A stretch of DNA of 64,000 nt from Tragulus kanchil (Eukaryota > Chordata > Mammalia > Artiodactyla > Tragulidae), in assembly GCA_022376925.1 (NCBI GenBank), contig JAIOJX010000025.1, positions 186,681,801 to 186,745,800 on the forward strand, read 5' to 3'. Positions 12,590 through 25,844 of the stretch are shown here, piece by piece. The position numbers and the translations under genes were made by a program. Numbering within the stretch: the stretch's first letter is position 1; each line of letters starts with the position of its first letter. The notes under the pieces were generated by a model. The model searched no databases, was not told the origin of the DNA, and worked only from the letters and a program-made list of their open reading frames with translations.

Positions 12590-14851
12590 GGAAGGCGCCC
12601 CCCACGCGGGACCAGCTCCTGCCGTCGGCTCCCGGGCCGTCTGTCCCAGCACGGGGCATCGGTGTGGACACACGTCTGGACGGCTTCCCCCGGGCAGGCC
12701 GCTGTGGCCTGCAGCCTCCCTCGAGGGCCAGGATGCGCGGCGCCTCCTGAGGCAGCACCGGCCTCCCCCGGCTCAGCCGGGTCCTGGTCTGCCCTCCCGC
12801 AGGCCGCGCTCCGAGCTTCCGGGCGGGAAGCGCTGACTTTGGGCCCCTCCCTCCTCCCGAGAAAGCAGACGCTTCAGGTTGACCAAGGGTGCAAAACTAG
12901 CGTCGCCGGACCTCCTCAAAACAGAGCCGCGAAGCTGACGGTCCGGTGAGCACACACGCCCTGAGCGTCCTGTGTGCAACGAGCACAGGGTCAGACAAGT
13001 CCCGTGATCGCAGGGACGTGGTCCGCCGGACACAAAACAGGCGCTCGTCACCCTCGCCAGCCTGATGACCACACGGGGCCGCCCGAGGCGGCGAAGAGGC
13101 CGCTCCCCAGGCCGGGCCCTGAGTCAGCCCTGGGCGCCCAGGCCCCGAGCCGGCATCTCCCGCTCAGCGCGCAGGCTCCGAGGGTCTGCCTGCATCCGCT
13201 CACCAGCCCCCGCCACGGGTGGGGGACGGGGCCCCAGGGCGCAGGTCTGAGGAGCGGAGGGCCCAGGCCTGGGGCTGGGAGGCTCGGGTGAGACGGGGAG
13301 ACCCCAGGGCCTGAACCCCAGCCTCTCAGCTCGGTGTCCGCGGGGCTCTCTCTGCCCGTGCTTTTCCTGGAAGGGCACCCTTACTAATACGTGCCTCCCA
13401 GGACTAACACGCAGAATAGATGAGATCACTTTTTCTCTTTATTTATGATTAGGAAAGAAATTGAAGATGGAAAATAATCAGTGCGAAAAATTCATAAGAG
13501 CGCACACAAGCATCTGTCAGCTGCAGCCCCTGAACCTGAAGGCGTGCTCAGGACCCCGCGGCCGGCCCTCCCTCCCTGCCACAGAGGGCGGCCCCAGCTG
13601 CCGGGCAGGAGCCGCGGCCACCAGCTGGGACCCCACCCCTCAGCGAGGACCGAGGGCTGTGAGGGCCGCCGGGGCCGCTTTCCAAAAACTGTAAAGTGAA
13701 GCAAACAGTCAGGAAGGCGCCCCCCACGCGGGACCAGCTCCTGCCGTCGGCTCCCGGGCCGTCTGTCCCAGCACGGGGCATCGGTGTGGACACACGTCTG
13801 GACGGCTTCCCCCGGGCAGGCCGCTGTGGCCTGCAGCCTCCCTCGAGGGCCAGGATGCGCGGCGTCTCCTGAGGCAGCACCGGCCTCCCCCGGCTCAGCC
13901 GGGTCCTGGTCTGCCCTCCCGCAGGCCGCGCTCCGAGCTTCCGGGCGGGAAGCGCTGACTTTGGGCCCCTCCCTCCTCCCGAGAAAGCAGACGCTTCAGG
14001 TTGACCAAGGGTGCAAAACTAGCGTCGCCGGACCTCCTCAAAACAGAGCCGCGAAGCTGACGGTCCGGTGAGCACACACGCCCTGAGCGTCCTGTGTGCA
14101 ACGAGCACAGGGTCAGACAAGTCCCGTGATCGCAGGGACGTGGTCCGCCGGACACAAAACAGGCGCTCGTCACCCTCGCCAGCCTGATGACCACACGGGG
14201 CCGCCCGAGCCGGCGAAGAGGCCACTCCCCAGGCCGGGCCCTGAGTCAGCCCTGGGCGCCCAGGCCCCGAGCCGGCATCTCCCGCTCAGCGCGCAGGCTC
14301 CGAGGGTCTGCCTGCATCCGCTCACCAGCCCCCGCCACGGGTGGGGAACGGGGCCCCAGGGCGCAGGTCTGAGGAGCGGAGGGCCCAGGCCTGGGGCTGG
14401 GAGGCTCGGGTGAGACGGGGAGACCCCAGGGCCTGAACCCCAGCCTCTCAGCTCGGTGTCCGCGGGGCTCTCTCTGCCCGTGCTTTTCCTGGAAGGGCAC
14501 CCTTACTAATACGTGCCTCCCAGGACTAACACGCAGAATAGATGAGATCACTTTTTCTCTTTATTTATGATTAGGAAAGAAATTGAAGATGGAAAATAAT
14601 CAGTGCGAAAAATTCATAAGAGCGCACACAAGCATCTGTCAGCTGCAGCCCCTGAACCTGAAGGCGTGCTCAGGACCCCGCGGCCGGCCCTCCCTCCCTG
14701 CCACAGAGGGCGGCCCCCAGCTGCCGGGCAGGGGAGCCGCGGCCACCAGCTGGGACCCCACCCCTCAGCGAGGACCGAGGGCTGTGAGTCCGGGCGGTCC
14801 CAGGCCCGGGAAGCTCCGCTTTCCAAAAACTGTAAAGTGAAGCAAACAGTC
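12590..14851. repeat. Direct tandem duplication, period about 1122 bp, junction near 13712
   Basis: The segment from 12590 recurs from 13712. The last 150 bases before the join (about 13580-13711) differ from the equivalent near 14715-14850 by several small insertions and deletions and a scrambled patch. The interiors differ by a handful of single bases. Confidence 0.95.
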
Positions 14852-16161
14852 AGACCCTCCGGGGACCCTGCATCTACTCCCGACAGAAGACAGCTCCACA
14901 GAGAAAAAAGCTGACTACTGATGATTAAACATTAACTTCTCAAATCTATTCATTTCCTGCAGAAATGAATGCCGTCCACCAGCAAAGGTGGATGAGCACA
15001 AGAAAGGAGAGGGTCACATGAACAGAACTCTGTGAAAACCACGCCCTTTGATCCTGGATTTGCTTACAGGTCCTATTTCCTTTCATTAGGGAAGTTTTTC
15101 CCACTCCCAGCTTAAGGTGATTAAATGACATGATTATCGCTGTACAGAAGACAGGCTGATTCCTTTTATTAGAAAAATAAATCCACAAACACACACTTCG
15201 GGATCCACCTGGTCTCAGCCTCAGGCGCAGCGCGTTCCTCGTACTTCCCGCCGCCGGCTGCCCGACAGGCCGAGGGCCGCTGGCGGCGCTCCCAGGCCGG
15301 CCCTCCGGAGCCCGTCTGGGCCCCGCCCGCCCTCCACCCCCCAGCCACCCTTTCTACGGCCCAGGACTGAAGTCAGCCGCGGTTGGCCGGCAGAAGCACT
15401 TGGCTTCTCTGGAACTCGCGGCAGAGAGGGTCACCCCGACTCCCCGGCGGGGCAGGTCTTGGCCCCACAGTCAGCACCTACGTGAAAATACAATGCGGAG
15501 CTGCTGTCACTGTCTGTAAAGTTCAACTCTCCACAGACACAACAGAGTCGCTAAAGCCATGTAGAAAAAAAAACCCGTGAGCATGAGGACACTCATGAGC
15601 ATTGTAAGGAACAAGGAACATTCGGGAGAAACCTTCCAAGTCATTCTGGAGAGGTTTCAGCACTCGCTGAACTCCAGGGATAAGGATTACATCAGAGAAA
15701 CAGCTCAAGTGAAACAGGAAGTCTCTGGCCGTCTGCTTTCCGATCAGGCCCAGGGACGGAGCCCCGGACGGAACCACTTAAAGGCAGAAAGCGTGGGCTC
15801 CTCTAGGCCCCACACTCTCCCATCACCGACGGGACTCTTCCTGACAGACGGAGACTCAGCACCTGAGCGTCCCACCGAATCCGCCGCGCCGCTCCAGTCC
15901 GGCGAGCGTGTCTCGGGCCGGTCCCTCCGCGCGGCGGCTGGTCTCCGCCGGCCAGCACAGGCCGCGTGGGGACGAGCCCAGAGGATGTCACCAGAGCCCG
16001 TCCTCCGCAAACTGCTTCCAAACTGGGGGCGATGCCCCCGCAACAGGCCCGACGAACCACCCCACCCCGGGACACGGAAACGCCCAGAAAACATCGTTAC
16101 ACTCCACATGTGAAAACTTGGTTAAAAATAATAGAAATATACATCAGAAATTGTGACTTAC

Positions 16162-16183
16162 CCCCATCAGACACAGTTGCGGA
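16162..16183 (-). CDS. RGS12: RGS12 microexon (22 nt, SATVSDG)
   Basis: On the minus strand a long pyrimidine tract ending tttctctttcag (AG at 16185-16184) precedes 22 nt that read S-A-T-V-S-D-G plus one extra G. A consensus donor (G|GTAAGTCA) follows. Human RGS12 has SATVSDG directly after SLDDLE and then ELTGADL, so the exon supplies the right residues in the right order. The phase-1 end lets the next exon complete a Glu codon. Reading past the donor gives residues unlike RGS12, which supports the boundary. The next exon was not found to the left within the window. Skipping this exon would shift the frame (22 is not a multiple of 3), so it should be constitutive in RGS-domain transcripts. 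Confidence 0.88.
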
Positions 16184-17152
16184 CTGAAAGAGAAAAGAGA
16201 GAGACATGAGTTAATTGGGCCTCATGACAGGTCAGGAGACAGCACGTCCCCATGAGGGACAAAGCCAGCCTCTGGCCGGTCCTGCTCTGGAGCAGGTTTC
16301 GGGCACCACCTCACCGGGCGCGGCCCTCGGCTTCCTGGGTGAGCCCTGCCCCGCCCCGAGCCCGGACGGGCGGAGCGGCCCATCCTCCCGGGGGACAGAT
16401 CCCAGCACGCCTGGCACCGCAGGCTCAGGAGCACCTCAGAGCGGCCTTGCGGATGCCGGTCTGATCAGCCCAGGCTTGAGCCTGCGTGGCAGCCCGGGTC
16501 CAGGAGGCGGCCCTGCCTCTGTCCACCAGGGCCTGGCACAGCCCGGGCACACGGCCGCCCTGCCTGGCAGCCCCCGCCGAGACCCAGGCCCACGGCAGGC
16601 AGAGCGGCCCCGGGGTGGCAGAGCGAGGCCGGCCGGCAGCCAGCCCGGGCCTGGCAGGAGGAGGTCCCGGAGCAGCAGGCCGGCGCCCGAGAGCTTCAGC
16701 ACCTGAGCGACCCTCCAGGGACCCCTGGGCCAGCCCCGGGGACGCAGCGCTGAGGCTGCGATCTAGGGAGGGCCACCGGGGCGTGGAGGGAGGGCTCCGG
16801 AGAGGTCAGGAAAGGGCGAGGGGCCTCTGGAGGCGGCACAGACACCAGGGAGCCTTCCTGCAGCAAGGGAGCGGGTCTGGCCTCTGGGACAAGCCCTGGC
16901 CGCAGCCCAGGCACCGCCCCAAGAGCGGCGGGCAGGCAGGCCCCAAGGCAGGCACGCGGGGCATGAGCCTGGGTGCAGCCAGCACCCTTGGCACCTCCGC
17001 CCCCAGCCATGCCCTGAGAAGCCCTGGGCCTCACGGGCCTTCCTCTCTGCAGGGCAAGGGGAGACCAGACGACGGGGCGTGGACTGTGACGGAGGCCCCC
17101 TCCCAGGTCCTGGGCCGCAGGGGTCACGTCTCAAGACCCCCAGAGGCCAAGA

Positions 17153-19360
17153 GCAAGCACGAGGTGAGGAGGACGTGCCGGGGCAGCTGCTTCCAGTGGC
17201 AGCCCCTCCACCTGGGGAGCGAAAGCAGGTGCTTGTGGCCAGACTTGGAAGAGTCTCCACGTCAACCGCACCCCCTGAGCATCGTTTGGCCTTCCTGGCG
17301 CCAGTGCAAGCCCCCACCCCCGACCTGGCTGCGCGGAAGTCGGCTGGGGGCCTCACCTCATGGGCTCACCCCGCCCAGCCCGTGAGCCCCTCCTCCCGCA
17401 GGGCCGCCCTCTACCAGCGAGCAGAAGCCGCTTCCCGGCCGCTCCGGGATCGCGCACCCACGGCCTCACACCATCGCAAGTCCCGGGTTAGACACACTCT
17501 CAACTGCATCCTGGTGCCTTGTCGATGTATTTTTCAATAGTAAAAGCACAGGCTATTGTGGGCCCAGCTTTTAAACCTGCATCTTGCCAGGCAGGCAGCA
17601 AAGAGCAGCCCCCAGGAAGCCAGCAGCTCCCCCGTGGCAAGGGTCTGGTTCTCACTAGAGAAACGTGGGGAGGGTCTCCTCCCGGGGCGGCCGAGGGCTC
17701 GGGGGGCGCGGTCCCCCAGCATCCCCAGGCCGGCCCCACCCCTCGAGGGCTCCTGCAGGAAGGGCGCCCTGGTCCAGCCTCAGCTGCTCAGCCTTCCCAG
17801 GAGCGGCTCCGAGGCTGCAGGCCTCGGCCGCAGGTGACGCGCCTCCTCCCCAGGCTGCACCTCGGGCGGCCCGGCCAGCGGGCTTCCCAAGCGCTCAGCG
17901 TCTGCGGGGCCACAGCGGGTGGCCCTGTGTGCGCGCGTGTGCGTGCGTGTGCGTGTGTGCTGAGGACCCCGTGGGCTGACAGTCCTCCTGGAGGGCTGAT
18001 GCCCCCGCCCACCCAGGGCCTGGGCTCCCCACGAGGCCCCTTGACGAAGGCAGGTTCCCGAGAGGTTGGCTCCTGACACGGATCAACATGCACGAGCCGC
18101 TGGGAACCAGCCGCACGGCCCTTCCTCACCATCTGCGGCCCTCTCCGCTCACGACTGGTTAACCTGGCAACTGTTCCCGCCCCAGTCAGATAAAAACCCG
18201 ACACACAACTCCAGGGCGACACACGGTGACACCACCTGTCGTAAGCCCACGCCCCGACCGAGGCAAGCACGAGGTGAGGAGGACGTGCCGGGGCAGCTGC
18301 TTCCAGTGGCAGCCCCTCCACCTGGGGAGCGAAAGCAGGTGCTGTGGCCAGACTTGGAAGAGTCTCCACGTCAACCGCACCCCCTGAGCATCGTTTGGCC
18401 TTCCTGGCGCCAGTGCAAGCCCCCACCCCCGACCTGGCTGCGCGGAAGTCGGCTGGGGGCCTCACCTCATGGGCTCACCTGCCCAGCCCGTGAGCCCCTC
18501 CTCCCGCAGGGCCGCCCTCTACCAGCGAGCAGAAGCCGCTTCCCGGCCGCTCCGGGATCGCGCACCCACGGCCTCACACCATCGCAAGTCCCGGGTTAGA
18601 CACACTCTCAACTGCATCCTGGTGCCTTGTCGATGTATTTTTCAATAGTAAAAGCACAGGCTATTGTGGGCCCAGCTTTTAAACCTGCATCTTGCCAGGC
18701 AGGCAGCAAAGAGCAGCCCCCAGGAAGCCAGCAGCTCCCCCGTGGCAAGGGTCTGGTTCTCACTAGAGAAACGTGGGGAGGGTCTCCTCCCGGGGCGGCC
18801 GAGGGCTCGGGGGGCGCGGTCCCCCAGCATCCCCAGGCCGGCCCCACCCCTCGAGGGCTCCTGCAGGAAGGGCGCCCTGGTCCAGCCTCAGCTGCTCAGC
18901 CTTCCCAGGAGCGGCTCCGAGGCTGCAGGCCTCGGCCGCAGGTGACGCGCCTCCTCCCCAGGCTGCACCTCGGGCGGCCCGGCCAGCGGGCTTCCCAAGC
19001 GCTCAGCGTCTGCGGGGCCACAGCGGGTGGCCCTGTGTGCGCGCGTGTGCGTGCGTGTGCGTGTGTGCTGAGGACCCCGTGGGCTGACAGTCCTCCTGGA
19101 GGGCTGATGCCCCCGCCCACCCAGGGCCTGGGCTCCCCACGAGGCCCCTTGACGAAGGCAGGTTCCCGAGAGGTTGGCTCCTGACACGGATCAACATGCA
19201 CGAGCCGCTGGGAACCAGCCGCACGGCCCTTCCTCACCATCTGCGGCCCTCTCCGCTCACGACTGGTTAACCTGGCAACTGTTCCCGCCCCAGTCAGATA
19301 AAAACCCGACACACAACTCCAGGGCGACACACGGTGACACCACCTGTCGTAAGCCCACGT
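17153..19360. repeat. Direct tandem duplication, period about 1110 bp, junction near 18263
   Basis: The segment starting gcaagcacgaggtgagg at 17153 recurs at 18263; the match ends near 19359. Differences are one missing t near 18342 and a two-base loss near 18480, both inside homopolymer-like context. It duplicates a GT-rich microsatellite (17928-17960 and 19036-19068). Confidence 0.95.
17928..17960. repeat. GT/GC-rich microsatellite, duplicated at 19036-19068
   Basis: Alternating purine-pyrimidine run (gtgtgcgcgcgtgtgcgtgc and on), a Z-DNA-prone sequence. The second copy exists only because of the 1110-bp duplication. Confidence 0.85.
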
Positions 19361-20129
19361 CCTCGTCCACGTTCCCATCCGTCTGGAGAAGCAGGCGACG
19401 ACTCCCGACCAGACCATTTACCACCTAATCCCTGTTCTACTCGTCAGCACGCGCCGGGGAGGGCCGAGCTGGGTCATCTAGAAACCAACGTCTGACACCC
19501 TGGGAAGGGCCCCCTGGGTCCCTAGGCAGCACCCGGCCCCCCGGCCTTCTTGAGAGTGCCAGGGGATCAGGCCGCAGAGCACGCCGCAGAAAGGGGCTTC
19601 ACCACGAAGAGGCGAGGCTGAAGGGGGTGACCCAGGGCAGCCCCGGGGACAGGCGCTGTCTGGGGAGGTGCAGCCAGGCAACTTGCTGGCCACAGCGCGG
19701 GGAATGCAAGGGACCCCCGAGCCATTCCTACTGGCCTCAGGACGGGCATGCCCAGTTCTGCCCACACCCCCCTTTCAAGCCTCGCTTGCGTTCTAGCAGT
19801 ACATCCTGGCTGACGGGAGGAGAATCCAAAGCGGCGATGGTCCAGGACGCGCCACAGGTGTCCCCAAAGAGCCCCCGCCGGAGGGAGCTGTCCCGACAGC
19901 GCTCCGGCTGGCGCCCCGCGCGAGGCACCCCACGCCGCCCGGCCGCGCAAACACTCCACAGGGCGAAGCCGCTCGCGCCTCGCCGAGCCTGGCCCCAGAA
20001 TGATCTGCACCAACGACGCACTTCTTGGTTCTCCCACACTCCCGTATCGACACGCACTCTCGTCACAAGTGCAGCTCCAAAGGCTGCCGGCTTAGCGCTC
20101 CGAGAAAGTGAGCGTTTTCCTGTGCTTAG

Positions 20130-20800
20130 GATGTAGACACAGACCGTAACTAACCGCCCTAAAAAGGTCTATACTACTTTCCACGACTAGCGTTTACACC
20201 AATGAAAATACATTTGTTTTTAAAAAACTTACAGAGTATTTCAGAGAAGTAATTTATGTCCAAACCATTTCGTTCCTGGGGTCAGCCTCTTAAACCTGAC
20301 AGCTCAGTGTTAATGATCTGGATTTATTCCCAGCAGGAAATTTATCTGGACCACCCATGTGAGTGGCTATTTTATTTTGAATCAATATTTAAAGTTTTAA
20401 ATAATTTCCAGGAAGAGCGCTCTGTTATTCTGATTTATTGTGGCTGATTCCGTCAGTTACATTTGACAACCGCAGTTGTTAGAATATATCACTATATCAT
20501 TTCCTAATTATTTAGGATATAGGAATGCACAGTTATATATATTTTTTTTCAATTTTGGGCCACTGACTAAATTTCCTACCTGGGGCATAAGAAATATTAA
20601 GCAACATCTCTGCCTCTTAAATAAAATGCCAAAGGCTGGCAACTTAACTAATGGCTGGTGTCAAATGTTTTGAAAAAAAGAGAAATTCAAATAACCCCAA
20701 TGATGGAAAACCTTAAGAATGCAACAATCCAACTTACATCTAATTTCTATTCATTTCACCTTTCAAAGACCTGATCGTCTGAGTTTCAAAGGGACTCCTC
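20130..20800. other. AT-rich block in GC-rich intron, no repeat recognised
   Basis: About 670 bases with many A/T runs (gaatcaatatttaaagttt, tagaatatatcactatatc, acagttatatatatttttt) lie between very GC-rich flanks. I see no LINE, SINE or LTR landmarks and no convincing ORF. Low-GC unique islands inside GC-driven introns are often constrained non-coding elements, so it is a candidate enhancer. Confidence 0.4.
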
Positions 20801-23800
20801 GCTGGACAGAGCACAGAGACAGCAGGGCGCGGGGGGCAGGGAAGACCCCACAGGATGCACCGAGGGCCCCGGTCTCGCGCACGCCAGCCCGCCACCGCAC
20901 CGCGAGCTCGGGGGCCTCCAGGCTCGGGACGGCCTCTAGGAGCCGTCAGGTCGGCTCAGTGGGTTGTGGGCAGCACGTGAGCAGATGGGCTAAGAAGGAG
21001 CGGCGCAGCATGAAGGCGGCCCCACCCGGTCTCCGCGGCTCTGGTGCCGCCTGGGCCCCGTCCGCACGGGGGCACCCACACCCTGGGTGCCCCGCTCGAC
21101 TCGTCCCCGCAGTCCCCGGCGGGGCGTGCACAGGGCGGGTGCAAGTGTGCAGGGCGAGCACGTGTGAGTAACTCTGGGAGCAGGAAGCCCCAGCCCCGGC
21201 CCCCAGCGCCCCTTACCTGGCAGGCCTGCCGCCTGGCTGCGGCGCCACCAGCCCTTCTCTGGGCAGCCGCCACAGCCAGCGCCCGTCCTCAGGGGGCAGC
21301 CCCTGGGGACACTCAGGACACAGGGGGCCCCTCCACAGCCCTCGCGGGGCCTGAGCCACAGGACCCGCGCCCGGCCCGGCCCAGCCGGGAGCCACTGTGC
21401 GTGACACACACGCTGCACACCCCCACCCCCCACACGCCCTGCGCGCACACGCCCTGCGCGCACACACACGGTTTCTTCCCAGCAGTCTCAACCAGCGACA
21501 GCTGGACACAAGGCGCACGTGCAGACAAGGAAGAAGCACCAGGTCCAAGCCCCGGCTCACGACAGAGGCTCTCCACGAGCCAGAGCCCGGGGACCGACGG
21601 GCCGGCCACCCCACAGACGCGTCCAGTGCTGCCCGGCGGCAGGCGGGGCCGCGGGCCACGGGGCCGGGGAGGGGCGGGCAGGGAGGGCCTGCCGCTGGGA
21701 AGGGCAGGAGCCCAGCTCAGATGGCGTCCGTGCCTCTCCCTGCTGTCCCTGTGTGTCCCGAAGAGCTCTTCAATCTCCAGCAAAATCAAAAGAAACTGAG
21801 GCCCCACCGCCCCAGCCTCCCTGGGACCTCACAGCTGCTGCTCCTGCCGCGCCGGGGAGAAGCCTCAGAGCACCCATCACGCAGACGTCCAGAGGGACAG
21901 GGACACGGTGGCGGCGGGCTCCACCCGAGCGCGAGGACCCCCTGGCCTTCCTGCTGAAACGAAGGCCAAGCCTCTTCCTCACCGGCCGGCCCAGCTGCAG
22001 AGGACCCGCGTCCCCACTGCGTGGACAGGGCGTGGTCACAGGGCTCTGGGACGACCCTCACGCCAGCATCCCTATGGACAGCCGGCCTCCCGCAAGGCAA
22101 GTCACGGTGAGCGCGGGCCCCGCGGCTGTGCCACCGGCAGCTGGGCCAGAGCCCAGGCCCCCTGCGGCGGAACGGGACGGCCCCTGGGACACGTGTGCTC
22201 CCGAAGGCCGAGACGCCGCCGCTGGGGGCTGGGGCGGGAACGGGAGGTCACCGCAAGGCTCCCACTCGCTCAGCCAAGCGAGGGCGCGCGGACGCGGGGC
22301 CACCACTGCTGCAGGGGTGGGCACCAGCCCGAACTCAGGGCGCCGCCGTCGGCGGGGGCAGGGGTCCCGGAGCGCAGGGCGCAGGAACCCCAGGCGGCGC
22401 GCAGGCAGGGCGGTGTCAGGTCAGCCAGACTGGGGAGGGTTCTGAAGGCCGAGCCCCGGGCCTGCTGACCTCTGGGCTCCGGCGTCAGCACAGAGGCAGG
22501 TGGGCGGTAGGGGCCCCTTCCCTCGGGCCTCCCGCATTTCTGTCCTGAGGGTCGTCTCGGGGCTGCAGAGCTGGGGGGTAGGGCAGCCTCGGGGGGCGGC
22601 TGGGATGCCACTGCCAGAGGAGGCGGGCCCAGCCTCCACATCTGGTGGAGAAGAACCGAGTGCGGGAGCCGCCCGGCTCGCCAAGAGCGAGGCCCTGCTT
22701 GTGGCCGTGCAAGGAAACAGGAGAAAAGACAGGGCGGTCCTCACGAGAGCGATGCAGGGCAAGCCCGTCCGAGGTGACCGGCCTCCTACAGAAAAAGGGA
22801 AGGAGAAAAGGGAAGATGACCGTCCCCCTCCGCCTTCCCGGCGTAGACGGCCGGGACCAGAGCCTTAAAAGGTAAGAAAGCAATCTGTGCAGCCCACAGG
22901 CCAAGCGGGTAAAGCCGCCCGTCTGGACAGACCAAGCCCCGCCCCAGGCAGCTCTGGGGTGAAGAGGCTGGGACAGAGCTGGCCTGTGCCCCAGGGCGCT
23001 CCCAGCACCAGGGGCGGGGTCAGGCCACCGGACACGCAGACCACTGTGCTTGGTCCCAACACCTCTCCGCTCCACGCTGCCAGAAAGGGGCCCCCAGGCC
23101 ACCCAGAAAAGACGACGCTGATTCCAAGTCCCCCCAGAGGCCAGGGCAGAGGAGTAAGCTGGGCAGGGAGATGGCCACACACACCGTCATGCCCGACTCT
23201 CGCCCAGACAAGCCTGCCCCCCGTGTGACGCAGCAGGACTGTCTCCAGGCCGAAGAGCCACAGGGCGCACCCTCCTGCAGGGCCCGGCCGCTGGAGCCGG
23301 TGCCCGGGAGCTCGGACGCCTCCGCCCGGCGGGCACTGAGGGCCTGACTGTGGGTCTGCCCAGTGAGAGCAGAGCAGGGTCAGCGGGGGAGGGCGGTGCC
23401 CTGGGGCCTGGACCTCGAGACGGGGCTGCTCCCGTGCCCCCGAGGGCAACAGAGAGCCTGCCCGCGGCTGCGGCGACGCGGGTCACAGAGCCTCCAGCCC
23501 CGCGCGCTGCGGGCCCCGACGCCTCGCGCTCAGCCGGCACACAGCGAGCCGCGTCCCCACCGCCGGGTCTGCCACGGCGCTGACTGCCACAGCCCCCACC
23601 CCCGCCCGCCAGCCAGACCCGCGGGGTGCTCCGAGGGGTCCGCGGAGGAGCCCACCCGAGCTTTCTTTGTTCCTGCCATGACGTCTCCTGTCTCCGCAAT
23701 GGTACCTTACTAGCACCCGGGGTGGGCACCGCCGTCCCACCAGGCGATGGCTCCAGCACGGTGGATTGCTCTGTGCTGGCCACGGGGCGGGTCCTATAAC

Positions 23801-25829
23801 CTGACGCCGGGTCTGCTGGACCTCATCCTGCCGGACGGAGACACTGCCGGGCTGACGGCCAGGGAGAGCTTCCTGCTCTCCCGGTCACCCCATCCGCTCC
23901 CCGGTGAGCGTCTCCAGGGGGTATGGGAGCCGCCTCCTCTCACGGGCTCTCTTCTCCGAGGGGAAACGCACTTCCGAGAGACCCAGGCCTCCAGGGCCAG
24001 GGCTTGCCTGAGCACATCCACGGGGGGCAGGGCCCCAGAGCGCCGTGACACTGTCGCCGAGAGGACGGCCACTCTGAGGCTCGGAGCCGCCACGGGGAGG
24101 GCGGCCTCCCACACGGCCACCCGGGCCACGGTCCTCCCCCGGGAGACCTGCCGCTCAAGGACGGGGCTGGAGGCCGCGGCCCTGTCTGCCCTGCCCCGCC
24201 CCCTGCCCCCAGGCAGAGCCAGCGACCCTCAGCGCGGCTTGCTGCCCCCACCTTCCCGTGACTTTCTGTTGCTTAAAATACGACTGTGCGAACCAGAGTC
24301 TGTTAACCCACTCACACAAACAACTTATTTGCTGGGTTGAGTGCTTGCAAAATTTCAAAATGAACCCAAATCATTTATGCAGACAGACAGAAGACAGATC
24401 TTCAGTGGTCTCTTTTTTTTCACTCAAAAAACAACACGTTCTACAACCTGCCTCTGTATACTGTGGGAATGGAAACGCAGTCCACATACATTACAGAGGA
24501 GTAACTTATTAACTGGTACACGTCCTGGAAGCAGTATTTCAGAGGCCCCGCTCCAGAGAGGCACGGCGTGGAGGACGGGGGAGAGGCGCCCCGGGCCCGG
24601 CAGGGACGGCCAGAGGCAGCCCGCAGCGGGCACGCGTGAACATCACAGCACCCCCGCCCTCTCAAGAGAGTTTTATGAGCACAGGAGTTCTCACAACACA
24701 CACTACGTGTTTTCACAATCCATTAAAACCCGCCCCTCCTCCACGGGCACAGCTCAACCTGCCGGGCAGACCTGCTTCCACTTCCTGTTGGAAAGAGCGA
24801 CGCTGTCACTCTCCTAAACCCGGCCTCCGCGGCCGACGGCGAGGGAGCGGCTCCCCTCCTCCCGCCACACGGCTCTCCTTGGACATCAGGAGAGCAGACT
24901 AGGACGAAGCAACGCTCAGAAAAGAATCAGTCTACACTGGCCGCCAACAACAAGAGACGGTCTTCTGTACATCACTGAAATTTATTTTTGCCTTTACATC
25001 CACACAGCGCAGCCTGAGAGGGAAATAAAATGTATTCTTTTCCATCTCAAATCTTTTCAAAACACGTGATAGTCAGTTCAAGTGTATAAGTCCAGATACT
25101 AAGGGACAGAAGACAGGACTGCCGGTGGCCCCCAGGTGCGCTGGTGCACGGAGCAGCGCCCTGCCTTTAAACACCCGGACAGCCAGGGCGCTCGGCTGGA
25201 CGCCTGGAACTAACACGCTGCAGATCAGTTTCTCAGAGAAATAAAACTATACTTCAACTCTTGAAAAATGTTAGGTGTAAAACAGTCATTTAAAGAGTGA
25301 AAAAGACAGTCAGACACTTATCTAGTTGAAACCTGAATTCACGCATCTTCCAAACCCGTAAGAATCCCGGTGTTAGGGTAAGGGGCCGTCGACGCTCTGC
25401 AGGGCTGACCCGGGATGTGGGCAGCAACCCCTGAGAGGCGGAGGGGACCTGGTGCACCCGACCCCCAACCCAGCCTCACCCCTCCCTGGGATTCACGCCA
25501 CGCTCCACGATGCCGACACAAGAAAGACGGTTTCAAAGGCAGCACGGAGAGCTCCCACTCCCGACGCAGGCTGAGGGCAGACAGCGCCCGGGACGCCGGG
25601 CTTCCTCCCAACCGCTCCGTCGGCGACCCCACGCCTGAGCCGCCTACCTGCTGGCTGTCGGAAGCATGGGGCTCCTCCGGCAGCCCCTTTTCCAAATTCA
25701 TCCTAAGACCGGAGAAGGTCCGACCACGCCGGGCTCGCAGCGCTGAACCACGGCAGTGAGCCCCGCCGCATGCCTGTGCACGTCAGAAAGTTTAAAGATC
25801 TTTCAGATGAAGTTCCACCCGCTCCCTCG

Positions 25830-25844
25830 GTAACCCATGGCAAC
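25830..25844 (+). promoter_or_regulatory. Perfect RFX X-box motif
   Basis: GTAACCCATGGCAAC fits the X-box consensus GTNRCC-N3-RGYAAC at every defined position and is nearly palindromic. It sits in a lower-GC stretch (25770-26110) with no recognised repeat and with a TAATTA-type site (aattatagc) 230 bp on. RFX binding is inferred from sequence alone. Confidence 0.55.

Larger units (their letters stand above)
1..16161 (-). other. RGS12: RGS12 intron after the microexon (continues beyond the left edge)
   Basis: No exon was recognised here. I looked on the minus strand for the expected LTGADL continuation and the RGS-domain start and found neither. The block is GC-rich and holds a BovB piece (1405-2050), antisense and sense L1 3' ends (6600-8255, 9355-9615), and the duplications with junctions near 58, 5088, 7069, 10783 and 13712. 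About 2060-3960 and 8260-9350 show only unique-looking GC-rich sequence with short pyrimidine-rich repeats. About 14870-15200 is a lower-GC stretch without a recognisable repeat. Confidence 0.7.

Noticed and set aside
1..16161. RGS-domain exons of RGS12 to the left of the microexon
   Set aside because: I looked on the minus strand for the continuation LTGADL and for RGS-domain landmarks such as WAVSFERLL or FWQACEYF and found none, so they are assumed to lie beyond the left edge.
25373..25378. Interstitial telomere repeat (ttaggg)
   Set aside because: A single hexamer; no tandem array follows.
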